A DNA stretch of 64,000 nucleotides, taken from positions 826,464-890,463 of the forward strand of contig CAJXSL010000001.1 of assembly GCA_913060875.1 (NCBI GenBank), in the 5' to 3' direction. The translations under genes and the position numbers were made by a program. The notes below the pieces were generated by a model. That model was not told where the DNA came from. It saw only the letters and a program-made list of their open reading frames with translations, and did not search any database. This document shows positions 24,307 through 36,364 of this stretch, piece after piece. This DNA comes from an uncultured Desulfobacteraceae bacterium. Lineage in GTDB: Bacteria > Desulfobacterota > Desulfobacteria > Desulfobacterales > UBA5852. The first letter of the stretch is position 1, and every line of letters begins with the position of its first letter.

Positions 24307-26934
24307 ATGTTTCAATTGCGCTCCATTCGCAGGAATCTCCTGATTATCGTGTTGCTGGCCATCATGCCGGCCCTGGCGATTATTCTCTATTCCGGGCTGG
24401 AGGAGCGGCGTCGCTCCATCGAAGACGTCCGGCAGGATACCCTGCTGTTGACCCATTCGATGGCCGAATCCCAGCAGGAATTCAGCCGCTCCGTCCGGCA
24501 GGTGCTGGCGACCCTGGCTCTCCTGCCGCAGGTTCAATGCCTTGATCGGGAGCCGTGCCGGGAGATTATGGGGGCGATGCTCGAACAGCACCCGGATTTT
24601 CTCAACATCGCCCTGACGGACAGGCAAGGCATCGTGCAGGTCGCCGGCAGATCCCTGCGGATCACCGATCTATCCGACCGTAAACATGTGCGCGCGGCAA
24701 TGGAACGGGAAGCTTTTTCCGTGGGCGAATACATCATGTCCCGGACCGGCACGGGGACGCCGGCCTTTGCATTCGCCTATCCGGTTTACGACCCGGACAG
24801 GCAGCTCAGGGGCGTGCTGACGGCGGCCATCCGGCTGGCCGATTTCGCCAACTTTTACGACATCTCCAATCTGCCGGAAAAATCCTTTGTGGCCGTGACG
24901 GACCACCGGGGAATTCGCCTTTTTTATTATCCGCCTCATAAAGACACCAATCCCATCGGTCAACCGATCAAAAAGACTTCCTGGGAAAAAGCCCGCCGGG
25001 CCGGCGCACCCGGCATCTTTGCGGGCAGCGGCTCCGACGGCGTTCGACGCATATTTGCGTTCGAGCCGGTGCGCTTCGCGCCCGAAGAGCCCCCCTATAT
25101 GTATGTCTGGACCGGCATCCCCGAGGCCCATGTCCTGGCGCCGGCCGACGCGAGCCTGAAGCGCAACTTGTTGCTGCTGGTCGCCGCGGCCGTGCTGGCC
25201 CTTTGTATCGCCATGCTCATCGCAAAGAAAACCCTGATCGCCCCTATAGAAAGCCTGGTGGGACTTTCCCGTCGATATGCGCGGGGGGATCTCGATGCCC
25301 GCAGCACGCCTGCGGCGGCCCCCGACGAGCTTCTCACCCTGACAAGGGCGTTTCACGATATGGCCGATACCCTTGCCAGGAACCAGCGGACCCTGCAAGA
25401 GAGCGAAGACCGTTTCCGGCGGCTATTCGAATATGCCCCGGAAGCCTACTATTTGAGCGATTTTGAGGGCCGCTTTATCGATGGCAACAAAAAGGCCGAG
25501 GAACTGCTCGGGTATCGGCGGAAGGACCTGATGGGGAAGAGCTTTCCTGAGGTCAATTTGATGCTGAAAGAAGAAGTGCCGAAGGCCCTCGAACTGTTGG
25601 CGCAAAATCTGGAGGGTAAACCGACCGGCCCCGATGAATTCCGGTTGCGAAGGCAAGACGGCGCCCTGGTCACGGTGGAGGTCAGTACCATTCCGATTAT
25701 GATCGGGGACGAGGATATCGTGCTCGGTATCGCCCGGGATATCACCGAACGCAAGCGGGCGGCCGAGGCTCTGAGAGAGAGTGAAGAAAAGCTCGCCCGA
25801 TCGAAAAAAATGGAGTCCCTGGGACTTTTGGCCGGGGGGGTTGCGCACGACCTGAACAATGTCCTCTCCGGCATCGTGAGCTACCCCGAACTGCTCTTGC
25901 TGGACTTGCCGCCGGACAGCAGATTGCGAAAGCCCATCGAGACCATCCAGGAGTCCGGCCAGCGAGCGGTGGACATCGTCCAGGACCTGCTGACCGTGGC
26001 AAGGGGGGTGGCCATGCCCAGGCAGCCCGTGAACATCAACGACCTGCTCGACACCTACCTGGGGTCCCCTGAATTCGATCATATCAAACAGCTTCACCCC
26101 GGTGTGGTCGTCAGGACCGAACTGGCCGGAGACCTGTTCCACATCAGCGGATCGCCGGTCCATATCGGCAAAGCGCTGATGAACCTCGTGTCCAACGCCG
26201 TGGAGTCCATCGAAGGCCGCGGCCAGGTCACCCTCGCGACCGCGAACCGCTATCTGGACCGACCGCTCCAGGGATATGACGATGTCGCCCTCGGTGAATA
26301 TGTGGTCCTGTCTGTTTCGGACGATGGCCTGGGCATTCCCCCGGAGGATCTCAAGCGGATTTTCGAACCCTTCTACACCAAAAAAGTCATGGGCCGCAGC
26401 GGCACCGGTCTGGGGCTGGCCGTCGTCTGGAACATCATGATGGACCACAAGGGCTATATCGATGTGCGGACCAGCCGGAAAGGCACTGCCTTCGAGCTCT
26501 ACTTTCCGGCCACCCGGGAAGCCTTGCCCGGCAGGGAGCTTGCCCCTGCCGCCGAAAGTTATCGCGGCAGCGGCCAGTCGATCCTGGTGGTCGACGATGA
26601 ACCCAGCCAGCGGGACATTGCCTGCCGGATGCTGGACGTTCTCGGATATCGTACCCGGGCGGTTGCCAGCGGTGAAGAGGCCCTGGCCCATCTCAAATCC
26701 CGAACGGTGGACCTGGTACTGCTCGACATGATCATGGCGCCCGGCATGGGCGGCCGTGAGACCTACGAGCAGATCGTCAAGATGCATCCCGGCCAAAAGG
26801 CGGTTATCGTCAGCGGATTTGCCGAGACGGAAGATGTGCTGGAAGCCCAACGGCTCGGTGCCGGCCCATTTCTCAAGAAGCCGGTTACGCTGGAGAAGCT
26901 GGGGGTTGCGGTCCGGCAGGAGCTTGGCAAGTGA
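24307..26934 (+). CDS. Hybrid sensor histidine kinase (Cache-HAMP-PAS-HisKA-HATPase-REC)
   Basis: This is an 875-aa inner-membrane sensor. A first membrane helix (LLIIVLLAIMPALAIIL) is followed by a periplasmic Cache-like sensor of about 250 residues and a second helix near 281-300 (LLLLVAAAVLALCIAML). Then come HAMP, a PAS domain (about 365-480), the phospho-accepting His in LAGGVAHDLNNVLSG (about 513), an ATPase domain with GTGLGLAVVWNI, and a C-terminal receiver with Asp in LVLLDMIM (about 806). The ATG at 24307 is preferred over an upstream TTG. No cognate regulator gene is adjacent, so it probably signals to a distant partner. The ligand is unknown. Confidence 0.9.
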   Translation: MFQLRSIRRNLLIIVLLAIMPALAIILYSGLEERRRSIEDVRQDTLLLTHSMAESQQEFSRSVRQVLATLALLPQVQCLDREPCREIMGAMLEQHPDFLNIALTDRQGIVQVAGRSLRITDLSDRKHVRAAMEREAFSVGEYIMSRTGTGTPAFAFAYPVYDPDRQLRGVLTAAIRLADFANFYDISNLPEKSFVAVTDHRGIRLFYYPPHKDTNPIGQPIKKTSWEKARRAGAPGIFAGSGSDGVRRIFAFEPVRFAPEEPPYMYVWTGIPEAHVLAPADASLKRNLLLLVAAAVLALCIAMLIAKKTLIAPIESLVGLSRRYARGDLDARSTPAAAPDELLTLTRAFHDMADTLARNQRTLQESEDRFRRLFEYAPEAYYLSDFEGRFIDGNKKAEELLGYRRKDLMGKSFPEVNLMLKEEVPKALELLAQNLEGKPTGPDEFRLRRQDGALVTVEVSTIPIMIGDEDIVLGIARDITERKRAAEALRESEEKLARSKKMESLGLLAGGVAHDLNNVLSGIVSYPELLLLDLPPDSRLRKPIETIQESGQRAVDIVQDLLTVARGVAMPRQPVNINDLLDTYLGSPEFDHIKQLHPGVVVRTELAGDLFHISGSPVHIGKALMNLVSNAVESIEGRGQVTLATANRYLDRPLQGYDDVALGEYVVLSVSDDGLGIPPEDLKRIFEPFYTKKVMGRSGTGLGLAVVWNIMMDHKGYIDVRTSRKGTAFELYFPATREALPGRELAPAAESYRGSGQSILVVDDEPSQRDIACRMLDVLGYRTRAVASGEEALAHLKSRTVDLVLLDMIMAPGMGGRETYEQIVKMHPGQKAVIVSGFAETEDVLEAQRLGAGPFLKKPVTLEKLGVAVRQELGK

Positions 26935-26984
26935 CCGAAGGCCCCTCACCGAATTCTTTGCGCCCAGAAGCTAAAGGCGAAAAA

Positions 26985-27180
26985 CCTAATGGGACACGGA
27001 TGAGCACGGGTAAACGCAGATTTAAAAGCGAGTGTTTGGCGCTTCGCGCAACAGCGGAACGGCGAAAACCCTAATGGGACACAGATGGACGCGGATGGAA
27101 AGGGATAGACCGCATTCTCACGCTAAGCCGCTAAGCTCGCCAGGAACGGCGGATGGGGCACGGATACCCACAGATAAGGG
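26985..27180. repeat. Intergenic ACACGGAT-family repeats
   Basis: Two partial units of the family are seen (GGGACACGGATGAGCACGGG at 26990 and GGGACACAGATGGACGCGG near 27076), each followed by sequence shared with the tandem units at 35.7 kb. A short CACGCTAAGCCGCTAAGCTC piece at 27119 resembles the CGCAAAG element. No gene is seen. Confidence 0.65.
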
Positions 27181-27181
27181 T

Positions 27182-27334
27182 AAGCGGTTCTCTGCAAAGC
27201 GCCAGTCGACAAAAATTTACCACGAAGCGCACGAAGAAAAACCGGCCAGAGCAGATGAATCCCTTCGTGTCCCTCGTGATCTTCATGGTTCAAGCGGTTG
27301 TACTTAACCAAACGGGGCCTTTTCGGATAACCGC
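27182..27334. mobile_element. MITE-like element 2, copy 1 (153 bp, CACGAAG hairpin)
   Basis: The ends are inverted repeats (left GCGGTTCTCTG, right CGGATAACCGC, 9 of 11 paired). An 8-base direct repeat ATAAGGGT flanks it exactly (27174-27181 and 27335-27342), as a target duplication would. The interior has CCACGAAGCGCACGAAG arms complementary to CTTCGTG units around a loop. A second copy is at 41493-41653. There is no coding capacity, so movement would need a transposase in trans. Confidence 0.7.
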
Positions 27335-27342
27335 ATAAGGGT

Positions 27343-27638
27343 GAAGCTCCAGCATCCAGTAACCGGGATGTCCCGATGATCGGGGTGGGGTATCGTCCTC
27401 CCCGACGGCCGACGCTTTACATCGCCGCAAAGCTAACTAACTTTCCTTGCAGTCACGAAAGGCATGACAAACGGCACGCATGTGCCCGGTGGGTGTAGAT
27501 CACGCGACCCAGCCTCGGAGCGGCACAAGTCGCGCTCAGGACCTTCGCCCGTTCACGTGGCCATCTTCCCCGCTCGGCCCCAAGAAACCATCGCACGGTG
27601 GTTGGAATGATTCACAGCACCCACGAAAGAGGTACGCG
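27343..27638. other. Leader region upstream of aceE
   Basis: This is non-coding sequence before aceE. It contains a perfect 13-base palindrome CCCGATGATCGGG near 27373-27385 and several GC-rich inverted repeats. The open frame continues upstream of the aceE start to 27480, but that part has no ribosome site and no family match. No clear promoter or known riboswitch is recognised. Confidence 0.5.
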
Positions 27639-30299
<2,661 letters not shown>

Positions 30300-30310
30300 A
30301 GGAGGCCCCC

Positions 30311-31555
30311 ATGGCCATTGAAAAAATACGGATCCCGGATTTTTCCGACGTAGACGATATTATCGTCACCGAAGTGTATGTGGCCGCCGGTGATGCGGTG
30401 CAGGAAGAAGACCCCCTCGTGGCGCTCGAAAGCGAAAAGGCCGTGATGGACATCCCCAGCCCCTATGCGGGCACCCTCGTGGAAGTGTTTCTTGCGGAAG
30501 GCGACACGGTGAAGACCGACGACCTCATCGCCACCATCGAGGTGGCGGGTGCTGATGCGGACACGGCTGAGCCGGCTGATGACGCGATAGAAGATGCGGC
30601 CGAAACTGCTGCCGAAGACACGCCGGAACCGGCTGCGCCGGAGGACAGCGAACCGTCGCCGGCCCCCCCGGAGGTCTCCCATGCCACCCCGTCGGTGCGG
30701 GCCTACGCCCGTGAGCGGGGTGTGGACCTCGCCACTGTCAGCGGCAGCGGCCCGAAAGGCCGGATCCTCAAAACGGATGTGGAGCAGGCAATGCTCCCGG
30801 CGGCACCTGCCGGCCGGGCGCCGGCGGCGGAAAAGCCGCTGGAAGACTTCAGCGTGTACGGGCCCGTGGAAGAGGTCGCGCTCGGCCGCATTCAGAAGAT
30901 ATCGGGGCCCCACCTGCAGCACAGCTGGACCACCATCCCCCACGTCACCCACTTCGACGAAGCGGACATCACGGAACTGGAAACGTTTCGCCGGCAGGTG
31001 AACGCCGAGGCCGGACCCGACGGGCCCAAATACAGCCCGCTCGTCTTTGTCATCAAGGCGGTGGTGGCCACCCTGAAGGCCTTTCCGGTGTTCAACGGCT
31101 CACTGGTGCCCGGCGGCGAGCGGATCATCCTCAAGAAGTACTACAACATCGGCATTGCCGTCGATACCCCCAACGGGCTTGTGGTGCCCGTGGTCAAGGA
31201 TGCCGATCGCAAGGGGATCCGCGAGATGGCCCTCGATCTGAAAACCTTGAGCGAGAATGCCCGGGCCGGCAAACTGGCCATCCCCGACATCAAAGGGGGC
31301 ACCTTCACCATTTCGAGCCTGGGCGGGATCGGCGGCACCGGCTTTACCCCCATCATCTCCAGCCCCCAGGTGGCCATTCTCGGGCTGTCCCGCAGTTTCC
31401 ATAAACCGGTGTGGGACGGTGAGGCCTTCCGGCCGCGCCTGACCCTGCCGTTTTCGCTGTCCTACGATCACCGGGTGATCGACGGCGCCGAGGCGGCGCG
31501 CTTCTGCCGGGCGCTGGGCCGCAACATCGAGGACCTCAGGCGCACATTGCTCTGA
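30311..31555 (+). CDS. aceF: Dihydrolipoamide acetyltransferase E2 of pyruvate dehydrogenase
   Basis: This 414-aa protein has one lipoyl domain (lipoylated Lys in LESEKAVMDIPSPYAGTLVE, about residue 43) and an Ala/Pro/Glu-rich linker. A peripheral-subunit-binding domain (SVRAYARERGVDLATVSGSG) follows, then a catalytic domain with the active His in SLSYDHRVIDGAEAARF (about 385). E. coli AceF has three lipoyl domains; here there is one. AAAGGAGG stands before the ATG, 11 bases after aceE. It moves the acetyl group to CoA and forms the core of the complex. Confidence 0.95.
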   Translation: MAIEKIRIPDFSDVDDIIVTEVYVAAGDAVQEEDPLVALESEKAVMDIPSPYAGTLVEVFLAEGDTVKTDDLIATIEVAGADADTAEPADDAIEDAAETAAEDTPEPAAPEDSEPSPAPPEVSHATPSVRAYARERGVDLATVSGSGPKGRILKTDVEQAMLPAAPAGRAPAAEKPLEDFSVYGPVEEVALGRIQKISGPHLQHSWTTIPHVTHFDEADITELETFRRQVNAEAGPDGPKYSPLVFVIKAVVATLKAFPVFNGSLVPGGERIILKKYYNIGIAVDTPNGLVVPVVKDADRKGIREMALDLKTLSENARAGKLAIPDIKGGTFTISSLGGIGGTGFTPIISSPQVAILGLSRSFHKPVWDGEAFRPRLTLPFSLSYDHRVIDGAEAARFCRALGRNIEDLRRTLL

Positions 31556-31692
31556 GGCCTGTCGCCGGCACAACCAACCCGGCAGCGTGTCGCTGCTGGG
31601 GCGGGTCAGAAGCATCGGACCACCGCCCCGGCACCAGGACGCATCGGAAGAAAAACCATGATCCCGCAGTTCGCAACCAGGAGATATGCCCC

Positions 31693-33108
31693 ATGACCGA
31701 TACCCTTGCAGTGGACCTGGCGGTTCTCGGCGGCGGCCCCGGCGGCTACACGGCCGCTTTTCGCGCCGCCGATTTAGGCCTGAATGTATGCCTCATCGAA
31801 AAGCAGCCGCGCCTGGGCGGGGTCTGCCTCAATGTCGGCTGTATCCCTTCCAAGACGCTGCTGCATTGCGCCGGCGTGATGGAAGAGGCGGCCGGCCTGG
31901 GCGACTTCGGCATTGCCTACGCGGCGCCGACGATCGATATCGATGCGCTCCGGGCCAGGAAAGATGCCGTCATCGATCAGTTGACCGGCGGCCTCGACAA
32001 GCTGTGCAAAGCCCGCAAGATCACCCGGATCACCGGCGCCGGGCGGTTTACCGATGCCAACACCCTCGCGGTTTCCGGTGCGGACGATGTGTCTGAGGTT
32101 GCTTTCAAGCACGCCGTTATCGCCACGGGCTCACGGCCCTTGCGCCTGCCCGGAAGCCCGGACGATCCCCGGATCTGGACGTCCACCGATGCCCTGGCCC
32201 TCCGGACGATCCCCGAACGGCTGATGATTATCGGCGGGGGCGTCATCGGGCTCGAGATGGCCCAGGTGTACGAGGGCCTCGGCAGCACGATCACCATCGT
32301 CGAGATGCTGGACCAGTTGATCCCGCCGGCCGACAAGGATCTCGTCCAGCCGCTGTTCCTGAAACTGAAAAAACGGCACCGGATCCACACCCGCACCAGG
32401 GTCACGAAGATGGAAGCCGAAGACCAGGGTATCCTGGTCAGCTACGAAGGGCCGAAAATCGCCGAAACCGAGCCCTTCGATGCCGTGCTGACGGCCATTG
32501 GCCGGCGCCCCAACACAGAGGACGTGGGGCTCGCAGAAATCGGCGTGGGGCTGACGGAGCAGGGGTTTGTCGAGGCCGACGATCAGATGCGCACCGCGGT
32601 GCCCCACATCTTTGCCATCGGCGACGTCCTCGGCGACCCCATGCTGGCGCACAAAGCCACCCACCAGGGGAAAGTGGCCGCCGAAGTCATCGCGGGTCAC
32701 GAAGCGGCCTTTGCCCCGCTCGGCATTCCGTCGGTCGCCTACACCAGCCCGGAGATTGCCTGGATCGGCCTTACCGAAAAAGAGGCCAAGGCGTCGGGCG
32801 TCGACTACGACAAGGGTAAATTTTCCTGGGGCGCCAGCGGCAGGGCGCTGAGTTCGGGCAGTGCGACCGGTGCCAGCAAGGTCCTGTTCGACAAGAAGAC
32901 CGGCCGGATCATCGGCGCCGGGATCTGCGGTGCGCACGCCGGTGAGTTGATCCACGAAGCGGTCCTGGCCCTCGAGATGGGCGCCGACGCCGAAGACATC
33001 AGCAAAACCATCCACGCCCACCCGACCCTGTCGGAAACCTTCGCCTTGGCCGCCGAGATGGTCGACGGCTCCATCACCGACGCGCTGCCCCCGAAGAGGA
33101 CGTCATGA
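31693..33108 (+). CDS. lpdA: Dihydrolipoamide dehydrogenase E3
   Basis: This 471-aa flavoprotein re-oxidises dihydrolipoamide with NAD. It has the FAD motif VLGGGPGGYTAAF, the redox-active Cys pair in GGVCLNVGCIPSKTLLH, the NAD motif IIGGGVIGLEMA, the FAD-binding IFAIGDVLGDPMLAHKA and the C-terminal active-site His/Glu in IHAHPTLSETF. AGGAG precedes the ATG. The 137-base gap after aceF has no clear terminator, so it is likely in the same operon. Its last bases overlap the PEP carboxylase start as ATGA. Confidence 0.95.
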   Translation: MTDTLAVDLAVLGGGPGGYTAAFRAADLGLNVCLIEKQPRLGGVCLNVGCIPSKTLLHCAGVMEEAAGLGDFGIAYAAPTIDIDALRARKDAVIDQLTGGLDKLCKARKITRITGAGRFTDANTLAVSGADDVSEVAFKHAVIATGSRPLRLPGSPDDPRIWTSTDALALRTIPERLMIIGGGVIGLEMAQVYEGLGSTITIVEMLDQLIPPADKDLVQPLFLKLKKRHRIHTRTRVTKMEAEDQGILVSYEGPKIAETEPFDAVLTAIGRRPNTEDVGLAEIGVGLTEQGFVEADDQMRTAVPHIFAIGDVLGDPMLAHKATHQGKVAAEVIAGHEAAFAPLGIPSVAYTSPEIAWIGLTEKEAKASGVDYDKGKFSWGASGRALSSGSATGASKVLFDKKTGRIIGAGICGAHAGELIHEAVLALEMGADAEDISKTIHAHPTLSETFALAAEMVDGSITDALPPKRTS

Positions 33109-35651
33109 ACAATTCCGCCAAGCTGAAAATATTTGAACAGGCGGTCAAGAATAAGTTCGATGTCTACAACAGTTTGTTTTTGAATCTCCCGTTCCGGGGG
33201 ATCGGCAACATCGGCATGCTCATTCCTTTGCTGCAGCATGTGTGCAAACAGGGCTTTGACGCGGGACAAGAGCCCCTCGGGATCCTGGACAGCTTTTTCG
33301 ACGTCCACACCGGCCTGAAGACGGAACAGGAGAAGATCGATTTCATGTTCCATGTCATCCGGTATGTGGAACGGCAGATCGTGCTGTACGACAGCGCCGA
33401 AGATGCCGCCTTCGAACAGCTGGTGCCGCTCGACGACCACCTGTCGCTCAAGGACTGCCTCACCTTGCTGGCCGGCAATGAAAAGAGCTGCCGCCTGTCC
33501 GACGACCTGTCCTGCTTCAGCGCCCGGCTGGTGTTTACGGCCCACCCCACCCAGTTCTACTCGCCGTCGGTCCTGAATATCATCGGCCGGCTGAAAGCGA
33601 TGATCGCCCGCAACGATATCGACCAGATCGATCTCAAACTGCAGCAGCTGGGACTGACCTCCCTGATCAATGCCCGCAAGCCCACCCCCTTTGACGAAGC
33701 CCGGAACATCATCTACCTGTTCCGCCACGTGTACTACGAGGCCGTGGGGGAGCTTTATGGGACGGTGAAAAAGACGGTCCGGGACACCTGCTTCGACTGC
33801 CCCGCCATCGTGCAGCTGGGTTTCTGGCCGGGCGGCGACCGGGACGGCAATCCCTTCGTGACCGCGGAAACCACCATGGCGGTGGCCGACGAACTGCGCA
33901 TGAACCTGATGAAGTGCTATTATGGCGATGTGGCGCGGCTGGCCCGGAAACTGACCTTCAAGGGGGTGGAGGATGTCCTCGAGAAGCTGAGAAACCGGCT
34001 TTACGCGGCCATGTTCGACCCGGCCCGGACAATCGCCTATGACGAGATCATGACTCCCCTCGCGGATATCAGGGCGTTTCTTGTCGCGCACTACAACAGC
34101 CTCTACCTCGACGAGCTGGAAAGCCTGATGGACAAGGTCACCATCTTCAAGACGCATTTTGCCGCCCTCGATATCCGGCAGAACCATGACGTCCACCGGA
34201 AAACCGTGGAAGCCATCCTGAAAAAGGAGAACCTGATCGCCCAAAGTCTGGACGAGTTGGAAGAGGCCGAGTTGATTGCCCTCCTGCTGCGCGACGACAT
34301 AGCCGTGGCCCCCGACCCGTTCGACGATGCGCTGATCAAGGACACGATTCAATCGATTGCCGCCATGAAGCAGATCCAGGCTAAAAACGGGAGCGAGGGG
34401 TGCAACCGCTATATTATCAGTCATGCCGAGGATATCTACGCGGTCCTGTTCGTGTTCAGTCTGCTGCGGTGGTGCGGGTGGGGTCAAGAAGACGTGCCGG
34501 TGGACATCATTCCGCTGTTCGAGTCCATGGACGGCATGCAGAACGCCGGCGCCATCATGCAGGCCCTTTTTGAACTGCCGCCCTACCGGGCGCATGTCGC
34601 CCAACGCCGGAACCGGCAGACCCTCATGCTGGGGTTCTCGGACGGCACCAAGGACGGCGGGTATCTCCAGGCCAACTGGTCCATCTACACCACCAAGGAG
34701 GCATTGTCTACGGTGTGCGACGACCACGGTATCCAGGCCATCTTCTTTGACGGCCGGGGCGGCCCGCCTGCGCGGGGGGGCGGCAAGACCCACCGCTTCT
34801 ACGCGTCCCACGGCAAACAGATCGCCAACCATGCCATCCAGCTCACCATCCAGGGACAGACCATTACCAGCGTGTACGGTTCCAAAGCCCATTTCAAGCA
34901 CAATTGCGAACAATTGCTGACCGCCGGGCTGTCCACGCGGTTGTTTGAAAAAGAGAATACGATTTCCCCGGAAGACCGGCAGGTGATCGGGGAGCTGGCC
35001 CGGTTGAGCTTCGCGAAGTACACGGATCTTAAAAACCATCCCATGTTCATTCCCTACCTGGAAAACAAGAGCACGCTGAAATTCTACGGCCAAACCAATA
35101 TTGGCAGCCGGCCATCCAGAAGGGGCAACAAGGAGCGCCTGGATTTCGATGACCTGCGGGCGATTCCTTTCGTGGGGGCCTGGAGCCAGTTGAAGCAGAA
35201 CGTTCCGGGGTACTACGGCATCGGGACGGCCCTCCGGGCCCTGGTGGCGGAAGGCCAGACCGATCGCTTGAAGCACCTGTTCGATGAGGTGCCCTTTTTC
35301 AAGGCCCTGATCCTCAACAGCATGATGGCCTTGTCCAAATGTTACTTCGAATTGACCGCGTATATGGCCGGGGATGAGGCCTACGGTGAATTCTGGACCA
35401 TGCTTTTCGACGAATACCGGCTTTCCAAAGAAATGGTCCTGCTGATTTCAGGGTACCAGGAGTTGATGGAAGAGGAAGTGGTATCGCAGCGATCCATCGC
35501 CATTCGGGAGCGCATCGTGCTGCCCCTGCTGGTCATCCAGCAATACGCATTGCAGAAAATCGAGACGGATGCCGCGCACACGCCGCTCTACACGAAGATG
35601 GTGGAGCGGTCCCTCTACGGCAATATCAACGCCAGCCGCAATTCCGCATAG
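33105..35651 (+). CDS. ppc: Phosphoenolpyruvate carboxylase
   Basis: This 848-aa enzyme makes oxaloacetate from PEP and bicarbonate. Conserved sites are LVFTAHPTQF (catalytic His, about 146), FWPGGDRDGNPFVT, MLGFSDGTKDGG (Lys), FFDGRGGPPARGGG (GRGG loop), TNIGSRPSRRG and RAIPFVGAWSQ. The substitutions against E. coli Ppc (GYSDS to GFSDG, RAIPWIF to RAIPFVG) place it in a divergent subgroup. The C-terminus ends NASRNSA rather than the usual NTG, so the allosteric tail may differ. The ATG overlaps the lpdA stop as ATGA, so it is co-translated with the pyruvate dehydrogenase genes. That would balance acetyl-CoA and oxaloacetate supply. Confidence 0.9.
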   Translation: MNNSAKLKIFEQAVKNKFDVYNSLFLNLPFRGIGNIGMLIPLLQHVCKQGFDAGQEPLGILDSFFDVHTGLKTEQEKIDFMFHVIRYVERQIVLYDSAEDAAFEQLVPLDDHLSLKDCLTLLAGNEKSCRLSDDLSCFSARLVFTAHPTQFYSPSVLNIIGRLKAMIARNDIDQIDLKLQQLGLTSLINARKPTPFDEARNIIYLFRHVYYEAVGELYGTVKKTVRDTCFDCPAIVQLGFWPGGDRDGNPFVTAETTMAVADELRMNLMKCYYGDVARLARKLTFKGVEDVLEKLRNRLYAAMFDPARTIAYDEIMTPLADIRAFLVAHYNSLYLDELESLMDKVTIFKTHFAALDIRQNHDVHRKTVEAILKKENLIAQSLDELEEAELIALLLRDDIAVAPDPFDDALIKDTIQSIAAMKQIQAKNGSEGCNRYIISHAEDIYAVLFVFSLLRWCGWGQEDVPVDIIPLFESMDGMQNAGAIMQALFELPPYRAHVAQRRNRQTLMLGFSDGTKDGGYLQANWSIYTTKEALSTVCDDHGIQAIFFDGRGGPPARGGGKTHRFYASHGKQIANHAIQLTIQGQTITSVYGSKAHFKHNCEQLLTAGLSTRLFEKENTISPEDRQVIGELARLSFAKYTDLKNHPMFIPYLENKSTLKFYGQTNIGSRPSRRGNKERLDFDDLRAIPFVGAWSQLKQNVPGYYGIGTALRALVAEGQTDRLKHLFDEVPFFKALILNSMMALSKCYFELTAYMAGDEAYGEFWTMLFDEYRLSKEMVLLISGYQELMEEEVVSQRSIAIRERIVLPLLVIQQYALQKIETDAAHTPLYTKMVERSLYGNINASRNSA

Positions 35652-35697
35652 GACAGTGTGCGGCCACAGATCTATTATGGGTTGCGCTGAACAGCTT

Positions 35698-36090
35698 TAA
35701 TGGGACACGGATGGACACGGGTAAACGCAGATTTAACAGCGCGTGTTTGTCGCTTCGCGAAAAGACGAAAAACCTTAGAAATTCAATTGGCCACAGATCT
35801 TCACTGACGGGCACGGATTTCCTAAAAGAAGTGTTAAGCGCTTCGCGCAACGGCATAACGGCGGAAACCTTAATGGGACACAGATGTACACGGGTGGACA
35901 CAGATTTAAGGGCGAATGTTATGGCGCTTCGCGCAACGGCAAAAACCTTAAAAATTCAATGGGCCACAGATTTTCACAGATGGACACTGATTTTCCACAG
36001 AGAGGGTTTAAGCGCTTCGCGCAACGGCATAACGGCGGAAAACCGTTTTGGGACACAGATGGACGCTGGTGGACACGGATAAACCCCTTT
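35698..36090. repeat. Tandem higher-order repeat of about 174 bases (ACACGGAT family)
   Basis: Two full units (35701-35873 and 35874-36048) and the start of a third lie head to tail. Each begins TGGGACACRGATG, contains GATTTA followed by CGCTTCGCG, a central CCACAGATYTTCAC, and ends GCTTCGCGCAACGGCATAAC. Parts of the unit occur at 16.0, 26.99-27.1, 59.15 and 62.9 kb. No gene is supported; the open frames here are chance products of the repeats. Confidence 0.8.
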
Positions 36091-36275
36091 CTCGCGCCAA
36101 GCCGCCAAGCTCGCAAAGAACTCCTTAAGAGACTGCTCCAATTTCTGATTCGGATGAATCCAGAAATTGGAACGCTTGCATTGGCCGGCGGCCAAATAAA
36201 ACCCCTTATGGTTTTGACCTTCTTTGCGTTCTTGGCGCCTTTGCGTGAGGCAAATTGCTTTTGATGTTTTTTTGC
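36091..36275. repeat. CGCAAAG-type hairpin repeat, copy 2
   Basis: The left arm is CGCCAAGCCGCCAAGCTCGC and the right arm CTTTGCGTTCTTGGCGCCTT. The nested pair CCAATTTCTG / CAGAAATTGG and the short hairpin TTGGCCGGCGGCCAA repeat the layout of copy 1 near 23.9 kb. Confidence 0.65.
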
Positions 36276-36364
36276 GCTAAATCGCTTAGCCCGAAAACTT
36301 CATGATATGTTCGCGTCTATAGTAAGTATTTAAGGCTATGCTCAACCCGCATGAAATGTTCAGG

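Noticed and set aside
27340-27480. Possible c-di-GMP or other riboswitch upstream of aceE (GCAAAGCTAAC and CACGAAAGGCA segments)
   Set aside because: The conserved elements of known riboswitches appear in the wrong order and without the expected stems; only short chance matches.
27480-27638. N-terminal extension of AceE to 27480
   Set aside because: The usual AceE N-terminus begins at 27639 with a ribosome site; the upstream codons match nothing.
35698-36090. CRISPR array suggested by regular repeats
   Set aside because: Units are 174 bases of imperfect sub-repeats without unique spacers, and no cas genes are present; the CARF domain in region 1 belongs to an RtcR-like activator.
35698-36264. 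Open frames of 120 or more codons across the tandem repeats
   Set aside because: The frames are made by the repeat units themselves and occur in several frames and on both strands.
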